Made by a program: the position numbers and the translations under genes. A DNA stretch of 64,000 bases from assembly GCA_964507325.1 (NCBI GenBank), contig CAZDQL010000011.1, forward strand, positions 1-64,000, given 5' to 3'. Shown here piece after piece: positions 55,724 through 64,000 of the stretch (position 1 is the first letter of the stretch; every line of letters begins with the position of its first letter). Below the pieces are notes generated by a model. The model made no database searches, was not told the origin of the DNA, and saw only the letters and a program-made list of their open reading frames with translations. This DNA is from CAZDQL01 sp964507325. GTDB lineage: Bacteria > Planctomycetota > UBA1135 > GCA-002686595.

Positions 55724-56548
55724 CTACCGCCCCTCGAAGCGCGCCCGCCGCCGCTCCAGCATCGCCTGGATCCCCTCGGCCGCGTCGCGGCTGGCGAAGG
55801 TCGCGGCCTGGGCGGCGCCTTCCACGGCCAGCGCCTCCTCCAGGGTCCGCCCCTCGCTCCCCCGCAGGGTCTCCTTCACCGCCCGCACGGCCAGCGGAGC
55901 GTTGCCCTGGATCTGCCCCGCCAGCTCGTCGACGACGGCGTCGAAGTCCTCCCCCGCGACGCGGTTCACCAGGCCCCGCTCCAGCGCCTCCGGCGCCTCG
56001 ATCAGCCGGCCGGTGTAGAAGAGCTCCGCCGCGAGGGCGGGGCCCAGCAGGCGCGGCAGGTGGTGGGTGGCGCCCATGCCGGGGTGGATGCCGAGGCGCA
56101 CGAAGGTCATGCCGAGCTTGGCCCTCTCGTGCATGACGCGCAGGTCGGCGCCGAGGGCGAAGCAGAGGCCGGCACCGATGGCATGGCCCTGGATGGCGGC
56201 GATCGTCGGCACGCGCAGGGAGGTGATCGAGAGGAAGAGGCGGTAGAAGTCGCGCTCGCCGCCCAGGCCCTCGCGGTCTTGGGAGATCCCCGCCTCCTGG
56301 GCCAGGTCGTGCAGGTCCGCGCCGGAGCAGAAGCTCGAGCCGGTGCCTCCGACGACGACGACGCGCACCGAGTCGTCGGCGTCGAGGCGCTCCACCGCGT
56401 CGCGCACCTCCTGCCCCATGGCGCGCGTCATGGCGTTGCGCTGCTCGGGGCGGTTCAGGAGGAGGCGGGCGACGCCCCCCTGCTCGACCTCCAGCAGGAT
56501 GTGCTCGTAGCTCAGGTCAGCACCTTCCGGATGCGCTCCAGCGCCCAC
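55724..56548 (-). CDS. Enoyl-CoA hydratase/isomerase family protein
   Basis: A crotonase-fold protein of up to 274 residues, acting on a coenzyme A thioester. The oxyanion-hole signatures are visible: GSSFCSGADLHDLA (first) and IQGHAIGAGLCFALGADLRV (second). Residues NRPEQRNAM and GIHPGMGATHHLPRLLG are family-typical. The start is uncertain: GTG at 56548 overlaps the aminotransferase gene by 37 bp, while CTG at 56515 would give a 4-nt overlap like its neighbours. Substrate unknown; it lies in a block with ornithine genes. Confidence 0.88.
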   Translation of the reverse strand: MGAGAHPEGADLSYEHILLEVEQGGVARLLLNRPEQRNAMTRAMGQEVRDAVERLDADDSVRVVVVGGTGSSFCSGADLHDLAQEAGISQDREGLGGERDFYRLFLSITSLRVPTIAAIQGHAIGAGLCFALGADLRVMHERAKLGMTFVRLGIHPGMGATHHLPRLLGPALAAELFYTGRLIEAPEALERGLVNRVAGEDFDAVVDELAGQIQGNAPLAVRAVKETLRGSEGRTLEEALAVEGAAQAATFASRDAAEGIQAMLERRRARFEGR

Positions 56549-57711
56549 TCCAGGTCCGCCTTCTCGATCGTGAGCGGCGGAGCGAAGCGGATCACGTCCA
56601 CGTGGGTCTCCTTGCAGAGCATCCCCTCATCCTTGAGCGCCTCGCAGTACTGACGCGCGCCACCCGCCTCGGGCTTCAACTGCACGCCGATCAGGAGGCC
56701 CCGGCCGCGCACCTCGGCGATGTGGGGGCTATCGATCGCGCGCAGCTCGCCCATGAACCACTCGCCCAGCTCCGCGGAGCGCGCCGTGAGCTCCTCCTCG
56801 AGGAGCACGTTCAGGGCCTCGCTCGCCACCGCCGCGGCCACGGGGTTGCCGCCGAAGGTCGAGCCGTGGGAGCCGGGGTCGAAGACGCCCAGGACCGGCT
56901 TGTCCGCGCACACCGCCGAGACGGGGTAGAAGCCCCCGCCGAGGGCCTTGCCCAGGATCAGGACGTCGGGGCGGATCCCGTCGTGGTCGCAGCAGAACAT
57001 CTTGCCGGTGCGGCCGAAGCCGACCTGGATCTCGTCCGCCACGAGCAGCACGTTCTCGGCGTCGCAGATCTCGCGCGCCGCCTTCATGTACCCGTCGGGG
57101 GGGACGCCCACCCCCGCCTCGCCCTGGATCGGCTCGACCATGAAGGCGGCGGTGTTGGGGGTGATGGCGCGCTTCAAAGCCTCGGCGTCACCGAAGGGGA
57201 CGGTGACGAAGCCGGGGGTGAAGGGACCGAAGCCGACCTTGTACTCCTCGTCGGTGGAGAAGCTGATGATCGTCGTCGTGCGGCCGTGGAAATTTTCGGT
57301 GCAGACGATGATCTCGGCCTGGTTGTCGGGGATCCCCTTCACCTGGTAGCCCCAGCGGCGCACGGCCTTGATGGCGGTCTCCACCGCCTCTGCCCCCGAG
57401 TTCATCGGCAGCATCATCTCGAAGCCGGTCAGCTCGCAGAGCTGCTGCATGAAGGGCCCGAGCCGGTCGTTGTGGAAGGCGCGCGAGGTCAGGCAGAGCT
57501 TGCTCGCCTGCTCGGTCATCGCCTTGACGAGCCGCGGGTGGCAGTGCCCCTGGTTGACCGCCGAGTAGCAGCTCAGGAAGTCCAGGTACTTCACACCCTC
57601 GACGTCCCAGACCCAGATGCCCTCGCCGCGTTCGAGGACCACCGGGAGCGGGTGGTAGTTGTGGGCGCCGTACTGGTCGCTGAGCTCGATGATCTGCTTG
57701 GAAGTAGCCAC
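56512..57711 (-). CDS. rocD: Ornithine aminotransferase
   Basis: A PLP enzyme that moves the delta-amino group of ornithine to 2-oxoglutarate, giving glutamate semialdehyde. The 399-residue protein carries the RocD-type opening YGAHNYHPLPVVL and FLSCYSAVNQGHCHP, the PLP lysine in LILGKALGGGFYP, and GSHGSTFGGNP. These fit ornithine aminotransferase better than acetylornithine aminotransferase. The GTG start at 57711 follows an AGGAG ribosome site. It is 17 bp downstream of argF, so both act on ornithine. Confidence 0.93.
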   Translation of the reverse strand: MATSKQIIELSDQYGAHNYHPLPVVLERGEGIWVWDVEGVKYLDFLSCYSAVNQGHCHPRLVKAMTEQASKLCLTSRAFHNDRLGPFMQQLCELTGFEMMLPMNSGAEAVETAIKAVRRWGYQVKGIPDNQAEIIVCTENFHGRTTTIISFSTDEEYKVGFGPFTPGFVTVPFGDAEALKRAITPNTAAFMVEPIQGEAGVGVPPDGYMKAAREICDAENVLLVADEIQVGFGRTGKMFCCDHDGIRPDVLILGKALGGGFYPVSAVCADKPVLGVFDPGSHGSTFGGNPVAAAVASEALNVLLEEELTARSAELGEWFMGELRAIDSPHIAEVRGRGLLIGVQLKPEAGGARQYCEALKDEGMLCKETHVDVIRFAPPLTIEKADLEWALERIRKVLT

Positions 57712-57728
57712 GTTCGGTCTCCTGAGTC

Positions 57729-58652
<924 letters not shown>

Positions 58653-58791
58653 GGATTCAGTCTCCCTGGGCTGAAGCGGCGAAATTCTACTCCCCTCCTC
58701 GGACCCCCGGCTAGCCGCGCAGACCCCGCTAACCGAGCTTCGGCGGGGGGTTGTCTGAATACGCCCTGGTGTGCTGGATCAGTCCCAAAAA

Positions 58792-58826
58792 GAGGGCCCC
58801 GCGCCGGCGATCGGCGCGGGGCCCTC
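58792..58826 (-). terminator. Rho-independent terminator of the dynamin-like gene
   Basis: GAGGGCCCCGCGCC (58792-58805) pairs perfectly with GGCGCGGGGCCCTC (58813-58826), a 14-bp stem extendable by one or two pairs, with a short loop. Read on the minus strand it is followed by TTTTTGG, the expected U tract. It lies 50 bp after the stop of the dynamin-like gene and before argF. Confidence 0.88.
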
Positions 58827-58875
58827 AAACGCCATGGGGCCTGTGGGCCGGGGAGAACGGCGATGACTCGAGTTG

Positions 58876-61083
58876 CTAGGCGCCGTCGGTGTCGAGCACG
58901 ATCTCGGAATCGGGCTCGACGTCGGCTTCCTCCTCGATCTCGAGGGGAGCCTCGTCCACGACGGGCGGCTTCGGGGGCCAGGCGACCCCCTGGGGAGCGG
59001 GGGACGGAGCGGGCGACGGCGCCAGGGTGTGGACCGGCTCCTCGGTGGCGGCCGGCTGGATCAGCATCTCCGGCTCGGTGTCGCCGTAGCTCTCGTTGAG
59101 CTCCTCCATCGAGCCCTGGGCGCGCTCCGTCTGGGCGCGCAGGGTCGAGAGGTGGGCCAGGACCTTGCGGTGCTCCATCAGGCGGCCCACCACGTCGTCG
59201 AGGTGGCCGTCGAGGACCGCGTCCCGGGTCTCGAGGACGGTCTTCATCTCCTCGACCGCCACGCTGCCGTACTGGCCGATGACGTGGCGGTGGATGTGCT
59301 GCACCGTCTCGTGGAAGAAGCGCCCTTTGTACAGGTCGAGCTCCCGGCGGATCGCTTCCCGTCCGGCGTGCCCCAGCCGGCGCCGCTTGGCCTCGACGGA
59401 GATGCGCAGGGAGGGGGAGTTGGGGGAGCCGAAGAGGCGCTCGCGCACCTGGGGCAGGCTGCGCAGCATCAGCCAGTCCCAGAACCCGCGCCGCACCGGC
59501 ACCTGGGAGCTGTGCAGCGGGATCTGGATGTCGCGCAGGAGCAGGTTGGGGTTGATGCGCGACTGGGCGTCGCGGCCGACGGCGCACAGGTCGATGTCCG
59601 CCGCGTAGAGGTCCGCCGAGACGTCGGTGGGGAGCAGGATCCCCGCCGTGCCCGCCAACACCTCGTCGTCGAGGGCCTGGCGCACGAAGCTCGCCAGCTC
59701 CTCCTGGTAGGACCGCAGGTGGGGCATCAGCTCGTCGCGCACCAGGGCGTCGAGGCTGGCGTCGCTCTCGAACCAGCGGTCGACGACGGCGTCGAGCTTG
59801 CGCTCCGCCTCCTCGCTGGCGGCCTTGGCCCGCGAGCGGATCGAGGGCGCCAGCTTCTCGTCCAGCTCGTCGAAGGCGTCCTTCCAGTCGATGTCGAGCA
59901 GGCGTTGGACCGCGTGGCGACGGCGCTGGGCGTCCTGACGCGAGTTGTCGAGCTCGTCGGCGCGGCGGCGCAGTTCCTCCACGGCGGGGTGCTCGAGCAG
60001 CTCCGCGGTCTCGTTCAAGAGGGTGCGACCGCGGCGCAGGGAGTCCCCCAGGAAGGCGACCAGGTAGTCGGTGCTGTTCAGGTACTCGGTCAGGTCCTCG
60101 AGGAAGGCGTCGAAGTTGGCCTGGCCGCGGATCGGCTCGGCGTCGACGTGGCTGCCGGAGAGCCGCACCGCGGCGGCGCGCAGGAGGTCCACCGGGTAGA
60201 TGCGCAGGCGCCCCGACTCCGCCGCCTCCTTGAGAGGCGCGCTCATCGCCAGGTTCTCGAAGGCGTCGATGATGCGCAGCGGATCCTCCTGCTCCAGGCT
60301 CGGCACCAGCGAGCCGTCGGGGGAGAGGTCGCGCTTCGACGTGTCGAGGTTGACCACCAGGAAGATGCGGCTGAAGAGCTCGAGCAGGTCCTCGAACTCC
60401 TCGAACACCTGCTCGAGGAACAGGTTGTCGGACTTGACGATGAAGATCGCACAGCTCGCCGCGTCCCGGAACTCGCGGGTCATGCGGTCGTAGCCGAACT
60501 TCATGCGGCTGTAGAGGCCGGGCGTGTCGACCAGCACCGCCCCGGAGTGGTCGAGCTCCCCGGCGGGGGTGCGCACGTCGATCTTGCGGATCGCCTCGGG
60601 GTAGTGCAGGGCCGGGTCGAACCCCTCGCCGCGGTCCTCGGCGGCGCGGATGCGTCCCGCCAGCTCGCCGTGGGCCCGGTTGATGTGCAGGTACAGGGCC
60701 GCGGGGTCGGTGAAGCGCTCCTTGCGACCGCTGTAGCGCGTGATGTCGAACTGCCGCTCCTCCGAGTGGGAGAGGTAGACCATGCAGGGGTAGGCGGGCA
60801 GGCTGGAGACCTCGCTGACGTAGGTACCCGCCAGGGCGTTCATGAGGGTCGACTTGCCGCTCTTGAGGGGGCCGAAGAGCAAGACGTAGGCCTGCTGGGC
60901 GGCCACCTTCTCGACCAGGACTTCGATCTGGTGCCGGAGATCGCAAAGCTCGGCCCGAATCTCCTTGCCGGGCAGGTCCTGGGAGGCCGCGGAGAGTGCC
61001 TGCGCGGAGCCATCCAATGGCTCCAGCAACGGACGCACGATCCGGTCGAAGGACTCGCAGAACTGACTGAGCAGCGTGCGCAT
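58876..61083 (-). CDS. Dynamin-like GTPase
   Basis: A 735-residue large GTPase. The G1 loop is GPLKSGKST (residues 71-79), G3 is VDTPGL (about 186) and NLDTSKRD (about 254) is the G4-like motif. Long helices after the G domain form the stalk, with no obvious membrane helix. The C-terminal 90 residues are Pro/Ala/Glu-rich and end acidic. Bacterial dynamins remodel or guard membranes. The ATG at 61083 is preceded by AAGGA. It is a single-gene unit ending in a strong terminator, divergent from rpiB across 190 bp. Confidence 0.85.
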   Translation of the reverse strand: MRTLLSQFCESFDRIVRPLLEPLDGSAQALSAASQDLPGKEIRAELCDLRHQIEVLVEKVAAQQAYVLLFGPLKSGKSTLMNALAGTYVSEVSSLPAYPCMVYLSHSEERQFDITRYSGRKERFTDPAALYLHINRAHGELAGRIRAAEDRGEGFDPALHYPEAIRKIDVRTPAGELDHSGAVLVDTPGLYSRMKFGYDRMTREFRDAASCAIFIVKSDNLFLEQVFEEFEDLLELFSRIFLVVNLDTSKRDLSPDGSLVPSLEQEDPLRIIDAFENLAMSAPLKEAAESGRLRIYPVDLLRAAAVRLSGSHVDAEPIRGQANFDAFLEDLTEYLNSTDYLVAFLGDSLRRGRTLLNETAELLEHPAVEELRRRADELDNSRQDAQRRRHAVQRLLDIDWKDAFDELDEKLAPSIRSRAKAASEEAERKLDAVVDRWFESDASLDALVRDELMPHLRSYQEELASFVRQALDDEVLAGTAGILLPTDVSADLYAADIDLCAVGRDAQSRINPNLLLRDIQIPLHSSQVPVRRGFWDWLMLRSLPQVRERLFGSPNSPSLRISVEAKRRRLGHAGREAIRRELDLYKGRFFHETVQHIHRHVIGQYGSVAVEEMKTVLETRDAVLDGHLDDVVGRLMEHRKVLAHLSTLRAQTERAQGSMEELNESYGDTEPEMLIQPAATEEPVHTLAPSPAPSPAPQGVAWPPKPPVVDEAPLEIEEEADVEPDSEIVLDTDGA

Positions 61084-61273
61084 CGTGGGTTCCTTGCGGT
61101 GGGTGGACGACTGCCGGACGTCCTCGGGTCCTGTTGGGGCCCGACCCGGCGCGGTCCGGGGGGGCGGTGCCGTTATCGCGGTGTCTTGCTCCGGCGCCAT
61201 CCCACCTTTTCGAGGGGCCTCACTCAAGGATGAAGTTAGGCGCCAACTGGGGTTTGCTAGACTCTCGCGCCGC

Positions 61274-62053
61274 ATGTCCGCCAGCCTCGATCTCCGCGCC
61301 ATCGCGCGCCGCGCCGCGGGACGAGTCGCGCGAGAGTTCGGCTTGCGCGCGAGCGACGATCGCGACGGCGGGGAGGCCCCCGATCAGGATCCCGTGAACC
61401 CGAACCCCGCCGCTTCGAACGCCGTGTCGTTCGTCAGCCGCCAGTGCCTGGAGCCGTTTCCCGCAGGCGGGATCGTGCGCGTGGCGCGGGGGGCGACGAT
61501 CACGCCCCTGGCGCGCGAAGAGGCTTTCCGGCGCGGTATCCGTTTCGTTACCGAAGGGGAGTGCGCGGAGCGCGGTGGGCCGCGACGCGTCGCCGTCGGC
61601 TGCGATCACGGCGGGCGGAAGATCAAGGAGCACGTGCTCGCGATTCTGGGTGAGCTCGGAGTGGAGGCCTTGGACCTGGGCACCCACGACGACCGCGCCT
61701 GCGATTACCCGGACTTCGCGGCCGCGGTGGCGGAAGCGGTCGCCCGCGGGCGGGTCGAGTTCGGGGTGGTGATCGACGGCGCGGGGATCGGCTCGGCGAT
61801 GGCCGCCAACAAGATCCCCGGAGTGCTCGCCGCGAACTGCTGGGACGAGCGCACCGCACGCAACGCCCGCGAGCACAACCACGCCAACGTGCTGACCCTG
61901 GGTGCGGGGCACCTCGACCGCGCCGCACTGGAGCCGCTCCTGCGCACCTTCCTCGCGACTCCCGCCGGACCGGGACGGCACGCCCGCCGCGTCGACAAGA
62001 TCCACGCCCTGGGGGCGTACCAAGCCGCTCAGGCTCGGTCGAGGGAGAGCTGA
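61274..62053 (+). CDS. rpiB: RpiB/LacA-type ribose-5-phosphate isomerase with N-terminal extension
   Basis: A 259-residue protein. The C-terminal 155 residues are the RpiB fold: VAVGCDHGGRKIKEH, DYPDFAAAVAEAV, GAGIGSAMAANKIPGV and REHNHANVLTLGAG. The usual catalytic cysteine before GTGIG is Asp168 here. About 100 extra N-terminal residues begin with an amphipathic helix (LDLRAIARRAAGRVAREFG), then a Pro/Gly/Asp linker and a segment VARGATITPLAREEAFRRG that I associate with microcompartment-linked enzymes. It interconverts ribose-5-P and ribulose-5-P or a related sugar phosphate. Its stop overlaps deoC by one base (TGATG). Confidence 0.87.
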   Translation: MSASLDLRAIARRAAGRVAREFGLRASDDRDGGEAPDQDPVNPNPAASNAVSFVSRQCLEPFPAGGIVRVARGATITPLAREEAFRRGIRFVTEGECAERGGPRRVAVGCDHGGRKIKEHVLAILGELGVEALDLGTHDDRACDYPDFAAAVAEAVARGRVEFGVVIDGAGIGSAMAANKIPGVLAANCWDERTARNAREHNHANVLTLGAGHLDRAALEPLLRTFLATPAGPGRHARRVDKIHALGAYQAAQARSRES

Positions 62054-62916
62054 TGGACGCTGAACGCCTGGAGGAGATCCTGGTCGAGGTGGGCCGGCGG
62101 CTCCTGGCCGACGGCGAATCCGCCTTGGGACCGTGGGGCTGCACCACCGTCTCCTTCGAGGTGTGCCCCGAGGAGGTCGGCGCCATGGTGCGCGCCGGCG
62201 CCTGCCGGGTCGGAGTGCGCAGCTGCCCCGATCCCACCCGCCTCGGCGACCTGGCGAGCTACCTGGACCACACCCTGCTCAAGCCGGATGCCACCGTCGC
62301 CCAGATCGACGTCCTGTGCGACGAGGCCCTGCGCAACGGCTTCGCCTCCGTCTGCGTCAACGGCACCTGGGTGCGACGTTGCGCCGAGATCCTGACCGGC
62401 TCCGGGGTCCTGGTGTGCACGGTCGTCGGCTTCCCCCTGGGGGCCATGGCCCCCGAGGCGAAGGCCTACGAGGCGCGCCGCGCGATCGAAGACGGAGCGT
62501 GCGAGATCGACATGGTGCTCAATATCGGCGCCCTCAAATCCGGGGACGAGGCCCTGGTGGCCCGCGACGTCGCCGGGGTGAGCGAGGTCGCCCATCGCCT
62601 GGGAGCGCGCACCAAGGTGATCCTGGAGACGGCGCTACTGACCGACGCGGAGATCGTGCGCGCCTGCGAGTTGGCCCAGGGAGGCGGCGCGGACTTCGTC
62701 AAGACCTCCACCGGTTTCTCGAAGGCGGGAGCCACCGTCGAGCACGTGGCCTTGATGCGCTCCACGGTGGGTCCGGGAATGGGGGTCAAGGCCGCGGGGG
62801 GGGTCGGGGACGAGGCCAGCGCGCGCGCGATGATCGCCGCCGGCGCGACGCGCATCGGAGCCTCCGCCTCGGTGGCGATCGTGCGTGGCGGGGAAGGCGG
62901 GGGATCCGCCTACTGA
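62053..62916 (+). CDS. deoC: Deoxyribose-phosphate aldolase with N-terminal extension
   Basis: A 287-residue DERA. The Schiff-base lysine is Lys217 (FVKTSTGFSKAGAT), Asp153 (EIDMVLNIG) and Lys246 (GVKAAGGV) complete the site, and YLDHTLLKPDAT marks the core start. About 66 residues precede it: an amphipathic helix (RLEEILVEVGRRLLADG) and a segment with four cysteines (C30, C38, C51, C58). It splits deoxyribose-5-phosphate to glyceraldehyde-3-phosphate and acetaldehyde. It is coupled to rpiB, as in sugar-phosphate-utilising microcompartment loci, but no shell protein is in the window. Confidence 0.92.
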   Translation: MDAERLEEILVEVGRRLLADGESALGPWGCTTVSFEVCPEEVGAMVRAGACRVGVRSCPDPTRLGDLASYLDHTLLKPDATVAQIDVLCDEALRNGFASVCVNGTWVRRCAEILTGSGVLVCTVVGFPLGAMAPEAKAYEARRAIEDGACEIDMVLNIGALKSGDEALVARDVAGVSEVAHRLGARTKVILETALLTDAEIVRACELAQGGGADFVKTSTGFSKAGATVEHVALMRSTVGPGMGVKAAGGVGDEASARAMIAAGATRIGASASVAIVRGGEGGGSAY

Positions 62917-62921
62917 GCGAC

Positions 62922-63341
62922 TCACTCGCCGGCGACGTGGACCACGATCCGGCGCCCGTGGGCGCGGGCGCGGTGCTCGGCGAGGAAGATCCCCTGCCAG
63001 GTGCCGAGGGTCAGCCGGCCGCCCGAGATCGGGATGCTCTCGCTGGTGCTCGTGAGGGCCGAGCGCAGGTGCGAGGGCATGTCGTCGGGGCCCTCGCTGG
63101 TGTGGAGGTATCCGGGGTCCCCCTCCGGGGCGATCCGCTCGAGCCAGTCGAGGAGGTCGGAGGCCGCGCTGGGGTCCGCGTTCTCCTGGATCACGAGGCT
63201 GGCGGAGGTGTGGCGGCAGAAGACCGTGCAGAGGCCGGTCCGGACGCCGCTGCGCTCCACCACCGCGGCCACGTCGCGGGTCAGCTCGTGGAGGCCGCGG
63301 CCCCCGCTCGACACCTGGAACTCTTCCTGGTGCTGGGTCAT
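62922..63341 (-). CDS. YjbQ/UPF0047-family protein
   Basis: A 139-residue protein of normal YjbQ length. Family marks are CRHTSASLVIQENADPS, the acidic stretch ending HTSEGPDDMPSHLRSAL, and LTLGTWQGIFLAEHR. Some members show weak thiamine-phosphate synthase activity, but the role in the cell is uncertain. ATG at 63341 was chosen because the conserved part starts there; the frame is open further upstream. It is convergent with deoC, 5 bp apart. Confidence 0.9.
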   Translation of the reverse strand: MTQHQEEFQVSSGGRGLHELTRDVAAVVERSGVRTGLCTVFCRHTSASLVIQENADPSAASDLLDWLERIAPEGDPGYLHTSEGPDDMPSHLRSALTSTSESIPISGGRLTLGTWQGIFLAEHRARAHGRRIVVHVAGE

Positions 63342-63449
63342 CGAACCAGGGTAGCGCCGGACGGGACGCGGTGAATTGGGGAAAATACGCCCCCTTTGGC
63401 GCCCATCTCGGGCGCCGCCCAACCGGCAGAAGCCCCTCTGAGCTCAAGA

Positions 63450-63935
63450 TCAGCCGAGTTTAGCACCCAGAAGCTGCTCGGCGATCAGGAATTCGTCCGG
63501 CTCGCGGCCCTTCTCCGGGCAGGAGAAGGAGACCTGCAGCCGGTCGATGCCGTCCGTCTCCCACGCCAGACGGCAGATGCGAACCACGTCGAGCACCCGG
63601 TCCTCGAGGCGGCGACCCGCCGGCTCCTGGAAGATCAGGTCCGCGAAGCCGTCCTCGGCGACCGCCGGATCCACCTCGGGGCGTTCCGCCGGCCCCACCG
63701 AGCGGATGTGGGCCGGCCAAGGGCCCTCGCTCCAAGTGGGCCGGGCCAGGAGTCCCCAGAGCCGCTGGCCGTCGTGGGCCTTGATCCGGAACTCGATGAC
63801 TTCGCGTCCTCCCCCGGAGAGGTCCGGGCGGGGAGTCAGCATCAGAGAGGGCCGTTCGGAGTCGAGCGCTCGTAGCCGGGTGCGCCAGTAGGTCGGCTCG
63901 AGAAGCAGAGGATGTACAGAGCGCCGCATATCCAC
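63450..63935 (-). CDS. Hypothetical protein, possibly fragment of an esterase-like protein
   Basis: A 161-residue protein I do not recognise with confidence. The phrase VIEFRIKAHDGQRLWGLLARP recalls the N-terminal strand of acetylxylan-esterase-like hydrolases, but no nucleophile elbow or triad is present and the protein stops before that fold could form. The start could be GTG at 63935 or ATG at 63929. It lies in the same direction as the YjbQ gene, 108 bp upstream of it. The remaining bases to the window end hold nothing I can name. Confidence 0.6.
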   Translation of the reverse strand: MDMRRSVHPLLLEPTYWRTRLRALDSERPSLMLTPRPDLSGGGREVIEFRIKAHDGQRLWGLLARPTWSEGPWPAHIRSVGPAERPEVDPAVAEDGFADLIFQEPAGRRLEDRVLDVVRICRLAWETDGIDRLQVSFSCPEKGREPDEFLIAEQLLGAKLG

Positions 63936-64000
63936 AGGGTCAGCGTGAGGGAGCCAGGAAACCGGCGCGCGCCGAACGGGGAATCTAGGGGAAGTCCCAC

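Noticed and set aside
63398..63416. GGCGCCC-ATCTC-GGGCGCC hairpin between the YjbQ and hypothetical genes
   Set aside because: A 7-bp stem with no T tract on either strand; such short GC stems are frequent by chance in this sequence.

Overview
The window is 64 kb of very GC-rich bacterial chromosome, almost fully coding. No gap without a gene exceeds 300 bp; the longest are 16630-16867, 22724-22943, 28514-28721, 58653-58875 and 61084-61273. I saw no rRNA, tRNA, CRISPR array, insertion sequence or prophage. The gene content suggests Planctomycetota, perhaps one of the deep-branching marine lineages. The hints are an ECF sigma factor next to a Ser/Thr kinase with a DWG motif and a C-terminal formylglycine-type domain, two FG-GAP/ASPIC-UnbV surface proteins, a secreted HEAT-repeat protein, a sigma factor fused through a membrane helix to carboxypeptidase-regulatory-like domains, and RpiB and DeoC variants of the microcompartment type. 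This placement is an inference; Acidobacteriota or Myxococcota cannot be excluded.

Layout, 1-23 kb: the 3' end of asnA; a pair of SPFH/band-7 coiled-coil membrane proteins (906-3910); a sugar-polymer-like locus (3927-10207) with a glycosyltransferase and two tandem radical SAM/SPASM proteins on the minus strand, divergent from a GT4 plus GT2 pair; a BlaI-BlaR1-like regulatory pair behind two matched palindromic operators (10237-13166); a minus-strand run of small envelope proteins and lipoproteins (13216-16629); an ECF sigma factor with a giant receptor-like kinase (16868-20768); and a secreted FG-GAP protein.

23-43 kb: a lipase-like hydrolase whose end overlaps an S9 peptidase gene; argG-argH; an FG-GAP lipoprotein; a four-gene iron-sulfur flavoprotein operon (30464-38031) joining a D-amino-acid-oxidase-type dehydrogenase to a NuoE/NuoF-like NAD module; a rhomboid protease; an ammonia-lyase/nitrilase operon headed by the wreck of an AbgT transporter (39205-42064); and a ROK kinase.

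43-64 kb: the membrane-tethered sigma factor; a Tat-type sugar isomerase-like protein; a Kv-type channel with a zinc-ribbon tail; a two-component system split by an inserted methyltransferase gene (48344-51954); a HEAT-repeat protein; an ornithine block (argF, ornithine aminotransferase, an enoyl-CoA hydratase); a dynamin-like GTPase with a clear terminator; the rpiB-deoC pair; and a YjbQ-family protein.

Many operons are held together by 4-nt ATGA or GTGA overlaps, which fixed several starts. The most interesting items are the NAD-linked dehydrogenase complex, the insertion that appears to have rebuilt the 3' end of a histidine kinase gene, the rpiB-deoC pair with N-terminal extensions, the membrane-bound sigma factor fusion, and the paired operators before the BlaI-like gene.
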